From Vulcanimicrobiota bacterium (GTDB lineage: Bacteria > Vulcanimicrobiota > Vulcanimicrobiia > Eremiobacterales > Eremiobacteraceae), in the NCBI GenBank assembly GCA_019232725.1, contig JAFANK010000315.1, positions 1 through 10,141 on the forward strand: a DNA stretch of 10,141 bases, read 5' to 3'. Of the stretch, positions 1 through 6,591 are shown piece after piece. A program made the position numbers and the translations under genes. Numbering within the stretch: the stretch's first letter is position 1; each line of letters begins with the position of its first letter. The notes beneath the pieces are model-generated. The model saw nothing but the letters and a program-made list of their open reading frames with translations, had not been told where the DNA came from and ran no database searches.

Positions 1-546
1 GGCTAGTCCCGCATACACTTGGTAGCGCGTTACACTCATGACGTGATCGTGATACCAGAGCAGCGCCGAACGTTGATGCATTGGATACGTGAACAGCGCA
101 GTCTGGCCCGGCGCGCACAAATTCTCCGTCCAGCCGTCAGACGATGCCGGGGTGAGGCCGCCGTGCAGATGGACGACGGCGTGTCCTGCGAGTGCTGCGA
201 CGTCCTCGTTGACATCCGCGTCGCTACAGTTCGGCAGACACAAGACCGGCACACCATCCATGTCGCGCTCCCGTCGTGTCCGCGCTACGACCACCGGAAA
301 TGGAGGATTGAGTTCGTTGCGCCAGGTTATGGTGACCGGCTGACCACGCTCCGCTTCGATCGTCGGGCCTGGAAAGATTCCCTCGTATCCCCAGATAGGC
401 GTCTTGGGCAACTCGCGGTGAAAGCGATGCGTTCCGGCACGCAGTGTGAGGGAGAGCCGACCATCATGGTGCGCGGGGATTAGGCGTGGTGGGAGCGGGA
501 GAGGATCGACGAATGGTGTGAGGGGTGGCGTTAGAGTTCGAACCAT
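1..546 (-). CDS. Multicopper oxidase, CotA / bilirubin oxidase type (N-terminal part, runs off left edge)
   Basis: Partial gene: 182 residues are visible and the frame is open to base 1. Enzymes of this family oxidise phenols, bilirubin, metals or aminophenols at a type 1 copper and reduce O2 to water at a trinuclear centre. The reverse strand reads TPFVDPLPLPPRL near residues 10-22, WGYEGIFPGPTIEAERG at 52-68, HLHGG at 126-130 and WYHDH at 164-168. His126, His128, His166 and His168 match the first four type 2/type 3 copper ligands; the C-terminal ligands lie outside the window. ATG at 546 is the only credible start, because in-frame stops lie just upstream (550-552 and 562-564). There is no signal peptide, Tat motif or clear Shine-Dalgarno site. 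The spacing and wording match Bacillus CotA and the phenoxazinone synthase group rather than Tat-exported CueO. The family call is firm; the substrate is unknown. Confidence 0.93.
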   Translation of the reverse strand, partial: MVRTLTPPLTPFVDPLPLPPRLIPAHHDGRLSLTLRAGTHRFHRELPKTPIWGYEGIFPGPTIEAERGQPVTITWRNELNPPFPVVVARTRRERDMDGVPVLCLPNCSDADVNEDVAALAGHAVVHLHGGLTPASSDGWTENLCAPGQTALFTYPMHQRSALLWYHDHVMSVTRYQVYAGLA

Positions 547-558
547 TGATCAAACCAA

Positions 559-587
559 AAGCTAGCGATTTACTCGAACGTTGTCAT
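559..587 (-). promoter_or_regulatory. Possible promoter of the multicopper oxidase gene
   Basis: On the minus strand, ATGACA (587-582) and TAGCTT (564-559) are separated by 17 bases. The first matches the -35 consensus at five of six bases; the second keeps only the conserved TA...T of a -10 box. Transcription would begin only a few bases before the ATG at 546, which has no Shine-Dalgarno site. This is weak evidence by itself, but it fits the short-leader pattern seen elsewhere in the window. Confidence 0.3.
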
Positions 588-716
588 GGTTGATAAACTC
601 GGTGCGCGAATTGCGAGTGCGGATAGACTCGTGCGCCGTGTTGGTCGTGTGCCAGGCAGGGTTCTATTCGAGACACTGCGCGTCTTACAGGAGATGTTCG
701 TCGAGTAAGGCTGCGA

Positions 717-791
717 TGGTGGGCGCGAGAGGTCTCGAACCTCTGGCCTCTACAGTGTCAATGTAGCGCTCTACCCCTGAGCTACGCGCCC
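717..791 (-). tRNA. tRNA-Val (anticodon GAC), CCA encoded
   Basis: The minus strand folds into a complete cloverleaf. The acceptor stem GGGCGCG pairs with CGCGCCC, followed by discriminator A and a genome-encoded CCA (719-717). The D-arm reads AGCTCAGGGGTAGAGC. The anticodon stem is CTACA/TGTAG with loop TTGACAC, giving anticodon GAC at 759-757, which reads GUC and GUU valine codons. The T-arm carries the standard GGTTCGAGACC. Its 5' end lies 68 bases after the end of the 83-residue hypothetical gene on the same strand, so read-through from that gene is possible. No clear terminator was seen downstream. Confidence 0.97.
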
Positions 792-859
792 GAGTATTCG
801 TTGTGTTCGTGCGGATTGAGATGGCGCCCTGTGAGTGCTCATGCCTTTGCGACTGACGA

Positions 860-1111
860 TCAGCGCTTGTTTTCCGGGGAAAGTCGCGAAGCCACGTCCC
901 TGTAGAGAGATCGGCTGGCTTTCGTCAGCAACTCAGCAGCACGAAATACGCCATCACCTGACAAGGTGACGCCTTGCCATGGCATTCCGCGGTGACGAAG
1001 AACTAAAGCGTACGTATCGTTTTCAAGGGCGTACACAGCAAACTCATCCGACTCAGCAAGACAACGGGATCCAGCCAATAGATCCTGCTCGATATCGTTC
1101 CACAGCTTCAT
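860..1111 (-). CDS. Hypothetical protein, 83 residues
   Basis: I do not recognise this family. ATG at 1111 is preferred because CGGAG lies 7 bases upstream. The frame could extend to a TTG at 1183, which has no comparable support. The product begins MKLWNDIEQDLL and is a small, mixed-charge, soluble protein. A beta-rich middle (FAVYALENDTYALVLRHRG, about residues 24-42) is followed by an amphipathic helical tail ending in SRLSPENKR. There is no signal peptide, membrane span or cysteine motif. The layout of two or three strands then a helix could be a small alpha/beta domain, but this is only an impression. It sits between the broken coiled-coil gene and tRNA-Val(GAC), all on one strand. Confidence 0.6.
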   Translation of the reverse strand: MKLWNDIEQDLLAGSRCLAESDEFAVYALENDTYALVLRHRGMPWQGVTLSGDGVFRAAELLTKASRSLYRDVASRLSPENKR

Positions 1112-1200
1112 TTCCAAGCTCCGTTCCGTGACGTGAGCTTTGCCATTCTGCGGCCACAGCAACGAACCTACAAGGCCGCCCAATTGAGAACTAGTTTCGA

Positions 1201-1480
1201 CTAGGAGTCAGTCCGCCTCAAACGAGCGATACGTTGTTCGAAAGCATCAAATCTTCGATCGAGATTCCAACTTTCGATCCATGCAACGCGCGCAGCAAGT
1301 CTATCGAAGTCCCAACTTTCAATTCGGGCAATGCGGGCATCAAGTCGTCCCAAATCAGCCCTAACGTGTGCGATTTCGGAGGCGACAACGCGCGAAGCCG
1401 GCCTCGGTTGTTCCTACGAGGCCGATAAGCAGATCCCATATCTCGTTAAAGGTACCAGCCATTCCCGATTCTTCAGTCAC
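1201..1480 (-). pseudogene. Frameshifted small coiled-coil protein gene
   Basis: Two minus-strand frames join into one sensible protein of about 92 residues if one base is removed near 1390. The first part starts at GTG 1480, with GAAAGG six bases upstream, and reads MTEESGMAGTFNEIWDLLIG then LVGTTEAGFA. The second, from about 1389, reads VVASEIAHVRADLGRLDARI and goes on to a TAG at 1203-1201. The second half is a long amphipathic helix or coiled coil containing a 15-residue near repeat beginning IESWDFDRLAARV and IESWNLDRRFDAF. The repeat is visible in the DNA as two copies of CCAACTTTC 45 bases apart (1267-1275 and 1312-1320). Read straight through, the first frame stops after 33 more bases. 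A one-base insertion, an assembly error or programmed frameshifting would all explain it; the slip site resembles no known recoding signal. Function is unknown. Confidence 0.7.
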
Positions 1481-1636
1481 GTATTGCCTTTCACGCGCTT
1501 CGCTCGCGGCGACCAGCCGACCTGGGTGGCCGATGTGGCGTAGGCCAATCACGACAGCCCGCGACTCCAAGGACAAGGGATGGGTATAAGCAAGCAGTAC
1601 AGTGAGATCTTACAGCGTTTTGAAAGGAGCGATCAC

Positions 1637-1987
1637 GTGGTCAAGGATATGGCGTTTATAGCGTACTCAGTGAAGGACGTGCCGAAGGCAATTACCTTTT
1701 ATCGCGACGTCGTTGGATTAAAACCCGGGGAGTCTTTTGGCGATCATTGGGCCGAATTTGACGTGGGCCCGACCGCATTTGGAATCGGAAATGGCGAGTC
1801 ACTTGGTTTCGAACCTGGGAAATCGACAGGTGCAGCCTTCGAAGTTGACGACATCGCGGGTATGCGGGAACGCTTTGTCAAGCACGGCGTCGCCGTGAGC
1901 GAGCTGCATAGCTTCCCCAACTGCTCAGCAGTCTTTGTAACCGACCCTGAAGGCAACAAGTTCTCGCTACATCAGCGCAAAGCATAA
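1637..1987 (+). CDS. VOC-superfamily protein (glyoxalase/bleomycin-resistance/dioxygenase fold)
   Basis: GTG at 1637 is the likely start because AAAGGAG (1623-1629) lies 7 bases upstream. An ATG at 1580 in the same frame would add 19 residues with no supporting site. The 116-residue product shows the single-module VOC pattern: SVKDVPKAITFYRDVVGL near residues 11-28, AAFEVDDI in the middle and FVTDPEGNKFSLHQ at the C-terminus. Its length suits one VOC unit that pairs as a dimer. The usual metal-ligand positions look replaced: Phe7 stands where glyoxalase I has His, and Ser110 where most members have Glu after DPEGN. A typical metal-dependent lyase is therefore doubtful, and a binding or resistance role is possible. 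It lies 39 bases before tRNA-Val(CAC) and is probably co-oriented with the dehydratase beyond it. Confidence 0.88.
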   Translation: MVKDMAFIAYSVKDVPKAITFYRDVVGLKPGESFGDHWAEFDVGPTAFGIGNGESLGFEPGKSTGAAFEVDDIAGMRERFVKHGVAVSELHSFPNCSAVFVTDPEGNKFSLHQRKA

Positions 1988-2026
1988 GAGGTCGGTGTGA
2001 AGCGGGTGTTGTAACTGCCAGAAGAC

Positions 2027-2101
<75 letters not shown>

Positions 2102-2122
2102 CTTTTCACGCCAGAAGAGCCC

Positions 2123-3076
2123 ATGATCGACTTTCGTAGTTCGGTCGCAGCTGCGTATGCTCGGATTCGCGACTACGTGCGCAAGACTCCCATCGAGCCC
2201 TCACCCGTCTTAAGTGAGCTCACGGGCGCTACTGTTTTTCTCAAACTCGAGAATCTTCAGGTCACTGGTGCGTTCAAAGCTCGAGGTGCCTTCAACAAGC
2301 TACTGACGCTGAGCGAGGAAGAGCGTCGGCGAGGATACGTGACCGCTTCGTCGGGCAATCACGGCACCGCCGTTGCGTACGCGGCCAAACAGCTGCACAT
2401 GAACGGTATTACATTCGTTCCCGAAGGCGCGGCGCCGCTCAAAATTGCGAACATGAGGCGGTTGGGCTGTGACGTGCGCACCTTCGGATCCGAAGGTGGT
2501 GCTTCTGAAGTCCACGCACGTGCGTACGCAAAAGACCACGGCATGACGTACGTGTCGCCCTATAATGATCCCATCGTCGTTGCCGGACAAGGCACGATAG
2601 GCATTGAGCTTGGGGAACAAGTTCCCGAGTTGCAGGGTGTTGTAGTAGCCGTGGGTGGTGGCGGCCTTATCTCTGGCATCGCAGGTTACCTGAAAGGCCT
2701 TACACCAGAACTTCGCGTGATCGGCGTGTCTCCGCAAAATTCAATGGCCATGATTGCATCTGTTCAAGCGGGCCACATCGTCGAGACGGAGCATCTGCCA
2801 ACGCTTTCGGACGGCACCGCCGGTGGGCTGGAACCAGGAGCGATAACATTCGATCTGTGCCGCGATTTGGTCGATCGGTTCGAGACTGTGTCCGAGGATG
2901 AAATCGGGTCGGCGCTCCGACTGTTCATCGATAGCCATCACATGCTTTGTGAAGGTGCTGCCGCCGCAGCGATAGCCGGTCTCCTCAAAGCGCGGGAAGC
3001 AATCCGTGGAAGCTCGGTTGCTGTTATCATCTGTGGCGCGAATATTTCAAGCGATCACTTAAGATCAGCGCTGTAG
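2123..3076 (+). CDS. Threonine/serine dehydratase, PLP fold type II, no ACT domain
   Basis: This enzyme would remove ammonia from threonine (to 2-oxobutyrate) or serine (to pyruvate) in the cytoplasm. The 317-residue length matches the short catabolic/TdcB-like class; the regulatory C-terminal domain of biosynthetic IlvA is absent. The PLP lysine is K52 in TGAFKARGA. SSGNHG at 76-81 supplies the cofactor-contacting Asn, GGGGL at 178-182 is the phosphate loop, and CEGAAA follows at 276-281. Cys304 in IICGAN occupies the position that contacts the pyridine nitrogen. The stretch SDGTAGGLEPGAITFDLC at 229-246 departs from textbook IlvA, so a related ammonia-lyase, for example for a hydroxyamino acid such as the EutB group, cannot be excluded. 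ATG 2123 has only a weak purine stretch (AGAAGAG) upstream. The start is 21 bases after tRNA-Val(CAC). Confidence 0.92.
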   Translation: MIDFRSSVAAAYARIRDYVRKTPIEPSPVLSELTGATVFLKLENLQVTGAFKARGAFNKLLTLSEEERRRGYVTASSGNHGTAVAYAAKQLHMNGITFVPEGAAPLKIANMRRLGCDVRTFGSEGGASEVHARAYAKDHGMTYVSPYNDPIVVAGQGTIGIELGEQVPELQGVVVAVGGGGLISGIAGYLKGLTPELRVIGVSPQNSMAMIASVQAGHIVETEHLPTLSDGTAGGLEPGAITFDLCRDLVDRFETVSEDEIGSALRLFIDSHHMLCEGAAAAAIAGLLKAREAIRGSSVAVIICGANISSDHLRSAL

Positions 3077-3090
3077 CATATTTACCAAGC

Positions 3091-3105
3091 TTGGCTCTCA
3101 GCCAA
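3091..3105 (+). terminator. Possible weak terminator hairpin after the dehydratase gene
   Basis: TTGGCT and AGCCAA form a perfect 6-base-pair stem around a CTC loop, 15 bases after the dehydratase stop. No T-tract follows (the next bases are ATCCC), so intrinsic termination would be inefficient. The position fits transcript-end protection or a weak terminator before the exporter promoter. Confidence 0.3.
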
Positions 3106-3240
3106 ATCCCAGCTTCGTTGGGAACGATGTTGTCAAGCGCAAGCAGGCCATGACGTCTTGTGCGGGTTTACGCACCAAGCGGGACGAAAACGTGCTCGCG
3201 CTTTCATCGCAGCCTCACAACATTTAGATATGGTTGTTCG

Positions 3241-3246
3241 TATACT
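3241..3246 (+). promoter_or_regulatory. Candidate -10 box (TATACT) for a leaderless exporter transcript
   Basis: TATACT ends seven bases before the ATG at 3254, which places the expected transcription start at or within a base of that ATG. No Shine-Dalgarno sequence precedes the codon (the spacer is TAAGTGA). The -35 region is poor: ACAACA at 3217-3222 shares only its last three bases with TTGACA at an 18-base spacing. A rough dyad, CAAC...GTTG, lies at about 3218-3236 and might hold a regulator. The -10 position is clear; the rest is inference. Confidence 0.5.
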
Positions 3247-3253
3247 TAAGTGA

Positions 3254-4594
3254 ATGGACACGAAAGGGCGAACAGAATTGAAACGCAGGCTTGGTTGGAT
3301 CGCGGCGGCGATCATTGTCGTGGTCATCGTCGTGATCGCAGTGACACGGTGCTCTTCTTCGCATACGAAGAATCCGTACTTGACGGCGCCCGCGCAGTAT
3401 GCGGATATACGCGCGACCATCAACGAGACCGGTACGGTCAACCCCGTCAATGAAGTCAATGTCGGCACACAGGTGTCGGGCACGATTCAGCAGCTCTTTG
3501 TCGACTACAACACCAAAGTCAAAAGAGGGCAAGTGCTCGCAGTCATCAACCCGACGCTGTTCAGCGCCGCGCTCACGCAGGCGAGCGCTACCTATCGCGC
3601 AGATCAGGCTGCCGCCGCCGCCGCCGGCAGCACGATTCAGCAGGACGCCGCAAACATTCAAGCGGCGCAAGCAAACCTTGTGAAGACGCAAGCCAACGCA
3701 AAGCTCAGTCATGCGACGATCCAGCGTGACCAGCAGCTCCTAAGCCAAGGCTATATCTCGCAGAGCCAAATGGACGCAGACACAGCGTCTGCAAGCTCGA
3801 ACATCGCCGATGTCGCGGCAGCACAGCACGCGGTCTCCTCAGCGCTTGCGCAGTACAAAGCGGCGACGAGCCAGGCGGCTGCCGCCCAAGCGCAGGCCCA
3901 GGCGCAAAGCGGTCAGGTCGCGAGCGCCAACTACAACCTCACCAACGCCATCATCCGCAGTCCGATCGACGGGATCGTGGTATCCCGCAACGTGAGTGTC
4001 GGGCAGACCGTCGCCGCGTCGTTCCAAACGCCGACGCTGTTCATCATCGCGTCGAATTTGAACGATATGCAAGTGGATGCATCGGTGGACGAGGCAGACG
4101 TGGGTCAACTCCGGGTTGGGCAGCCGGCGCAAGTTTCTGTGCCTGCCTATCCGAACGTGAATTTCCCGGGGACGGTAAAGCAGCTGCGCGTGAACCCAAT
4201 CGTCACGAACAATGTTGTGACCTATGACGCGGTCATCGGGATCCACGATGAGTCATCCCGGCTCATCCCGGGTATGACTGCGAACATCACGATCGACGTC
4301 GCCACCCGGACCCACGTTTTGACCGTCCCGACCGCAGCCTTGCTCTACCGGCCGCAGAACGCAGGCCCAGCCACCAATGCGAATAGCAGCGTGGGCGGCG
4401 CTCCTGGGTCAAGTTTGACGCTGTGGGTATTGCGCCGTAACAAGCCTGTGGCCGAAAATGTCACGATTGGATTTAGCGACAACCAAAATGTGGAGATCAG
4501 ATCCGGCAACATCCGCTCTGGCGACCAGATCATCGAGGCGCGCGTGAGCACGGGGCAGCCTTCGGCCAGACCTGGCATGTTCGGAGGGCGCTAA
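3254..4594 (+). CDS. MacA-like periplasmic adaptor (HlyD/RND-MFP family)
   Basis: The adaptor of a MacAB-type exporter links an inner-membrane ABC permease to an outer channel or the cell exterior and stimulates the ATPase. In the 446-residue product, residues 1-13 are basic and 14-31 form one hydrophobic span (WIAAAIIVVVIVVIAV), an uncleaved anchor. The first lipoyl half lies around 68-100 (VGTQVSGTIQQLFVDYNTKV) and the second around 228-268 (IIRSPIDGIVVSRNVSVGQT). Between them, about 105-225, is an Ala/Gln-rich helical hairpin with a run of QA dipeptides near 207-218. A beta-barrel (270-350) and a membrane-proximal domain (350-446) follow, the latter with a Gly/Asn/Ser-rich linker near 370-387. 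Cys33 lacks a lipobox. The ATPase gene begins 11 bases after the stop. The family is firm; the cargo is unknown. Confidence 0.94.
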   Translation: MDTKGRTELKRRLGWIAAAIIVVVIVVIAVTRCSSSHTKNPYLTAPAQYADIRATINETGTVNPVNEVNVGTQVSGTIQQLFVDYNTKVKRGQVLAVINPTLFSAALTQASATYRADQAAAAAAGSTIQQDAANIQAAQANLVKTQANAKLSHATIQRDQQLLSQGYISQSQMDADTASASSNIADVAAAQHAVSSALAQYKAATSQAAAAQAQAQAQSGQVASANYNLTNAIIRSPIDGIVVSRNVSVGQTVAASFQTPTLFIIASNLNDMQVDASVDEADVGQLRVGQPAQVSVPAYPNVNFPGTVKQLRVNPIVTNNVVTYDAVIGIHDESSRLIPGMTANITIDVATRTHVLTVPTAALLYRPQNAGPATNANSSVGGAPGSSLTLWVLRRNKPVAENVTIGFSDNQNVEIRSGNIRSGDQIIEARVSTGQPSARPGMFGGR

Positions 4595-4601
4595 GCGCCT
4601 T
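4585..4601 (+). promoter_or_regulatory. Hairpin enclosing the adaptor stop codon, before the ATPase start
   Basis: Seven-base arms AGGGCGC (4585-4591) and GCGCCTT (4595-4601) pair, with one G-U, around a three-base loop that is exactly the adaptor TAA stop. No T-tract follows, so it is not a standard terminator. A GGAGG sequence at 4583-4587 lies partly inside the left arm, 18 bases from the ATPase ATG, which is too far for direct use unless the hairpin folds or another site is used. A role in translational coupling is inference. Confidence 0.4.
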
Positions 4602-4605
4602 CGCG

Positions 4606-5343
4606 ATGGCTAGCACGCCCACACCAAACCAGCCGATCGTCGAAACGACGCACCTGACGAAAGTATATCGTTCGGGTGATACCGACCTGGTCGCGGTCAA
4701 TGACGTAACACTCACTGTAGGACGCGGAGAGTTCGTAGCGATCATGGGCCCGTCGGGCTCGGGCAAATCCACCTTCATGAACATGTTGGGATGTCTGGAC
4801 AAACCCACAAGCGGCTCGTATGAACTATCCGGTGAAGACGTCTCCGGGCTTTCACTCGATGAGCTTGCAGCGGTACGCAGCCGGATGATCGGCTTTGTCT
4901 TTCAAGGGTTTAACCTGCTTCCGCGCACCACAGCGCTTGAGAACGTCGAATTGCCGCTGCTGTACGCAGGGGTGCCTACCGATGAACGCAGGGTGCGAGC
5001 AGCCGCTGCGTTGGGTCTGGTCGGCCTCGGCGATCGGCTGCAGCATCGGCCAAACGAGCTTTCTGGTGGTCAGCAGCAGCGTGTCGCGATCGCACGGGCA
5101 CTCGTCAACGATCCCGTGCTCGTGCTTGCCGATGAGCCGACAGGCAATCTCGACAGCAAGAGCAGCAACGAGATCATGTCGCTGTTCAGCAAGCTCAATA
5201 AAGAGCGCGACATCACGATCATCCTGGTCACGCACGACGCCAATGTCGCTGCCTGGTCACACCGCATCGTGGCGTTTCGCGACGGCCTCGTCGTTGAGGA
5301 CCACCCGACGCCGCGTCCTAACCCTGAGCAGGGGGCGGCATGA
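4606..5343 (+). CDS. MacB/LolD-type ABC transporter ATP-binding protein
   Basis: This is the nucleotide-binding subunit of the exporter, acting at the cytoplasmic face of the membrane. The 245 residues contain every ABC hallmark: Walker A GPSGSGKST at 48-56, Q-loop Gln100 in VFQGFNLLPR, signature LSGGQQQR at 152-159, Walker B VLVLADEPTGNLD at 171-183 with catalytic Glu177, and switch His210 in VTHD. This wording is typical of the MacB/LolD/FtsE group, which drives mechanotransmission rather than pore translocation. In canonical MacB the ATPase is fused to the permease; here it is a separate protein, as in Bacillus YknY. The stop TGA at 5341 overlaps the permease ATG at 5340 (ATGA), so the two are translationally coupled. 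The start lacks a well-placed Shine-Dalgarno site. The C-terminal tail (PTPRPNPEQGAA) is short and Pro-rich. Confidence 0.96.
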   Translation: MASTPTPNQPIVETTHLTKVYRSGDTDLVAVNDVTLTVGRGEFVAIMGPSGSGKSTFMNMLGCLDKPTSGSYELSGEDVSGLSLDELAAVRSRMIGFVFQGFNLLPRTTALENVELPLLYAGVPTDERRVRAAAALGLVGLGDRLQHRPNELSGGQQQRVAIARALVNDPVLVLADEPTGNLDSKSSNEIMSLFSKLNKERDITIILVTHDANVAAWSHRIVAFRDGLVVEDHPTPRPNPEQGAA

Positions 5344-6557
5344 ATATCGGATCGTTGTTCCGCGTCGCGTGGGAGGCGCTGGCCAGGAATCTAGGGCGTT
5401 CGTTGCTCACGATGCTTGGGATCATCATCGGTGTCGCGGCCGTGATCACGGCGATGGCGATTGGCAACGGCGTGCGCGCGGCAGTTGCGTCGCAATTGCA
5501 AAGTCTCGGTAGCAATCTGGTCATCGTGGTACCAGGAAGCACGACCACGGGCGGTGTTGCGCTTGGCGCAGGCGCAAACGAGTCTTTAAAGCTCGACGAT
5601 GCGACTGCCATAGCGCGCCTCGTGCCCGGGGTCGCGGGAGTCACGCCGCAGTCGGGGACCACCGCGCAAGTCATCGCGGGCAACCTCAACTGGGCCACGA
5701 CCGTACTCGGGGTCAGCGCAAGCTGGCCGCGCGTGCAAAATTGGACGCTGGCGCAGGGACGGTTCTTCACCGTGGAAGAGCAGCGTAGCGCAGCGAAAGT
5801 GGCTGTGCTCGGCAACACGGTCGCGACGAATCTGTTTCCCACGGGCGACGCCGTGGGGAAGATCGTCGTGGCGCACAACGTTCCCTTCACGGTCATCGGC
5901 GTGCTGGCGGCAAAGGGGCAGAGCGGGTTCGGTCGCGACCAAGACGACCAAGTCGTCATCCCGATCACGTCGCTGCAGACGCGCATCACCGGCAACAACT
6001 GGCTAGGGGCGATCGTCATCTCCGCGACGAGCACAAACCTCACCGATGTGGTCGTGCAGACGACCACCAGCCTCCTGCGATTACGCCACCACCTGACACC
6101 CAAAGAGCCGGATGACTTCTCCGTTCGCAATATCTCGAACGTGCAGCAGGCGTTCGTGCAGACCTCCCGCATCATGGCATTGCTGCTCGCCAGCATCGCG
6201 ACCATATCGCTGGTCGTGGGGGGCATCGGCATCATGAACATCATGCTGGTGTCGGTGACCGAGCGTACCCGAGAGATCGGCATTCGGCTTGCCGTAGGCG
6301 CGAAGGCGCGCGACATCCTCACGCAATTTCTGATCGAGGCGCTGACCCTCTCGTTGATCGGCGGCATCATCGGCCTGACCTTCGGGATCCTCGCGTCGGT
6401 CTCGGCCGGCGTCTTCGGCGGTTGGAATATATCGATCACGCCGGAATCCGTGATGTTGTCGTTTGGATTCTCCGCACTTGTCGGTGTGATCTTCGGATAC
6501 TATCCCGCGCGCCGTGCGGCGCTCCTCAATCCGATCGAGGCGCTACGACACGAGTAA
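5340..6557 (+). CDS. MacB-type ABC transporter permease (FtsX-like, with MacB core domain)
   Basis: The membrane subunit of the exporter, 405 residues. The first transmembrane helix spans about residues 21-43 (SLLTMLGIIIGVAAVITAMA). A large extracytoplasmic MacB-type core follows at about 45-275. Three more helices lie at about 277-301, 330-355 and 370-390, a four-helix topology typical of this superfamily. The coupling segment TERTREIGIRLAVGAK at 307-322 is the standard FtsX-domain signature, and the protein ends in the expected ARRAALLNPIEALRHE. The start overlaps the ATPase stop by four bases, with GGGGG shortly upstream. A hairpin directly follows the stop. With the adaptor and ATPase it forms a complete three-gene exporter. 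An outer-membrane TolC partner is not in the window. Confidence 0.95.
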   Translation: MNIGSLFRVAWEALARNLGRSLLTMLGIIIGVAAVITAMAIGNGVRAAVASQLQSLGSNLVIVVPGSTTTGGVALGAGANESLKLDDATAIARLVPGVAGVTPQSGTTAQVIAGNLNWATTVLGVSASWPRVQNWTLAQGRFFTVEEQRSAAKVAVLGNTVATNLFPTGDAVGKIVVAHNVPFTVIGVLAAKGQSGFGRDQDDQVVIPITSLQTRITGNNWLGAIVISATSTNLTDVVVQTTTSLLRLRHHLTPKEPDDFSVRNISNVQQAFVQTSRIMALLLASIATISLVVGGIGIMNIMLVSVTERTREIGIRLAVGAKARDILTQFLIEALTLSLIGGIIGLTFGILASVSAGVFGGWNISITPESVMLSFGFSALVGVIFGYYPARRAALLNPIEALRHE

Positions 6558-6577
6558 GGCGCCACTAAAGTGGCGCC
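6558..6577 (+). terminator. Perfect hairpin between convergent genes, likely bidirectional terminator
   Basis: Nine-base arms GGCGCCACT (6558-6566) and AGTGGCGCC (6569-6577) pair perfectly around AA, starting directly after the permease TAA. Bases 6578-6600 are AT-rich but hold no uninterrupted T-run. The FAD oxidoreductase ends at 6592 on the other strand, so this one hairpin serves both convergent transcripts. A weak intrinsic terminator or a 3'-end barrier is likely. Confidence 0.65.
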
Positions 6578-6591
6578 TCTACATTATCTAA

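Noticed and set aside
19..483. Plus-strand open frame of 154 codons at the left end
   Set aside because: It is the antisense of the multicopper oxidase gene, whose reverse-strand translation has clear copper-binding and family motifs. The plus-strand protein is Arg-rich with no recognisable pattern.
581..766. Plus-strand open frame ending in GARGLEPLASTVSM
   Set aside because: The ending is the well-known false peptide from translating the reverse strand of a tRNA gene; here it comes from tRNA-Val(GAC).
1267..1320. Two similar 45-base units, considered as a CRISPR or mobile-element repeat
   Set aside because: Only two imperfect copies, in phase with codons, and explained by the 15-residue protein repeat of the coiled-coil gene.
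1361..1576. Minus-strand 71-codon frame starting at 1576
   Set aside because: Only its part from GTG 1480 has a Shine-Dalgarno site and makes sense; after about 1390 it is out of frame with the coiled-coil continuation. It is reported as part of the frameshifted gene.
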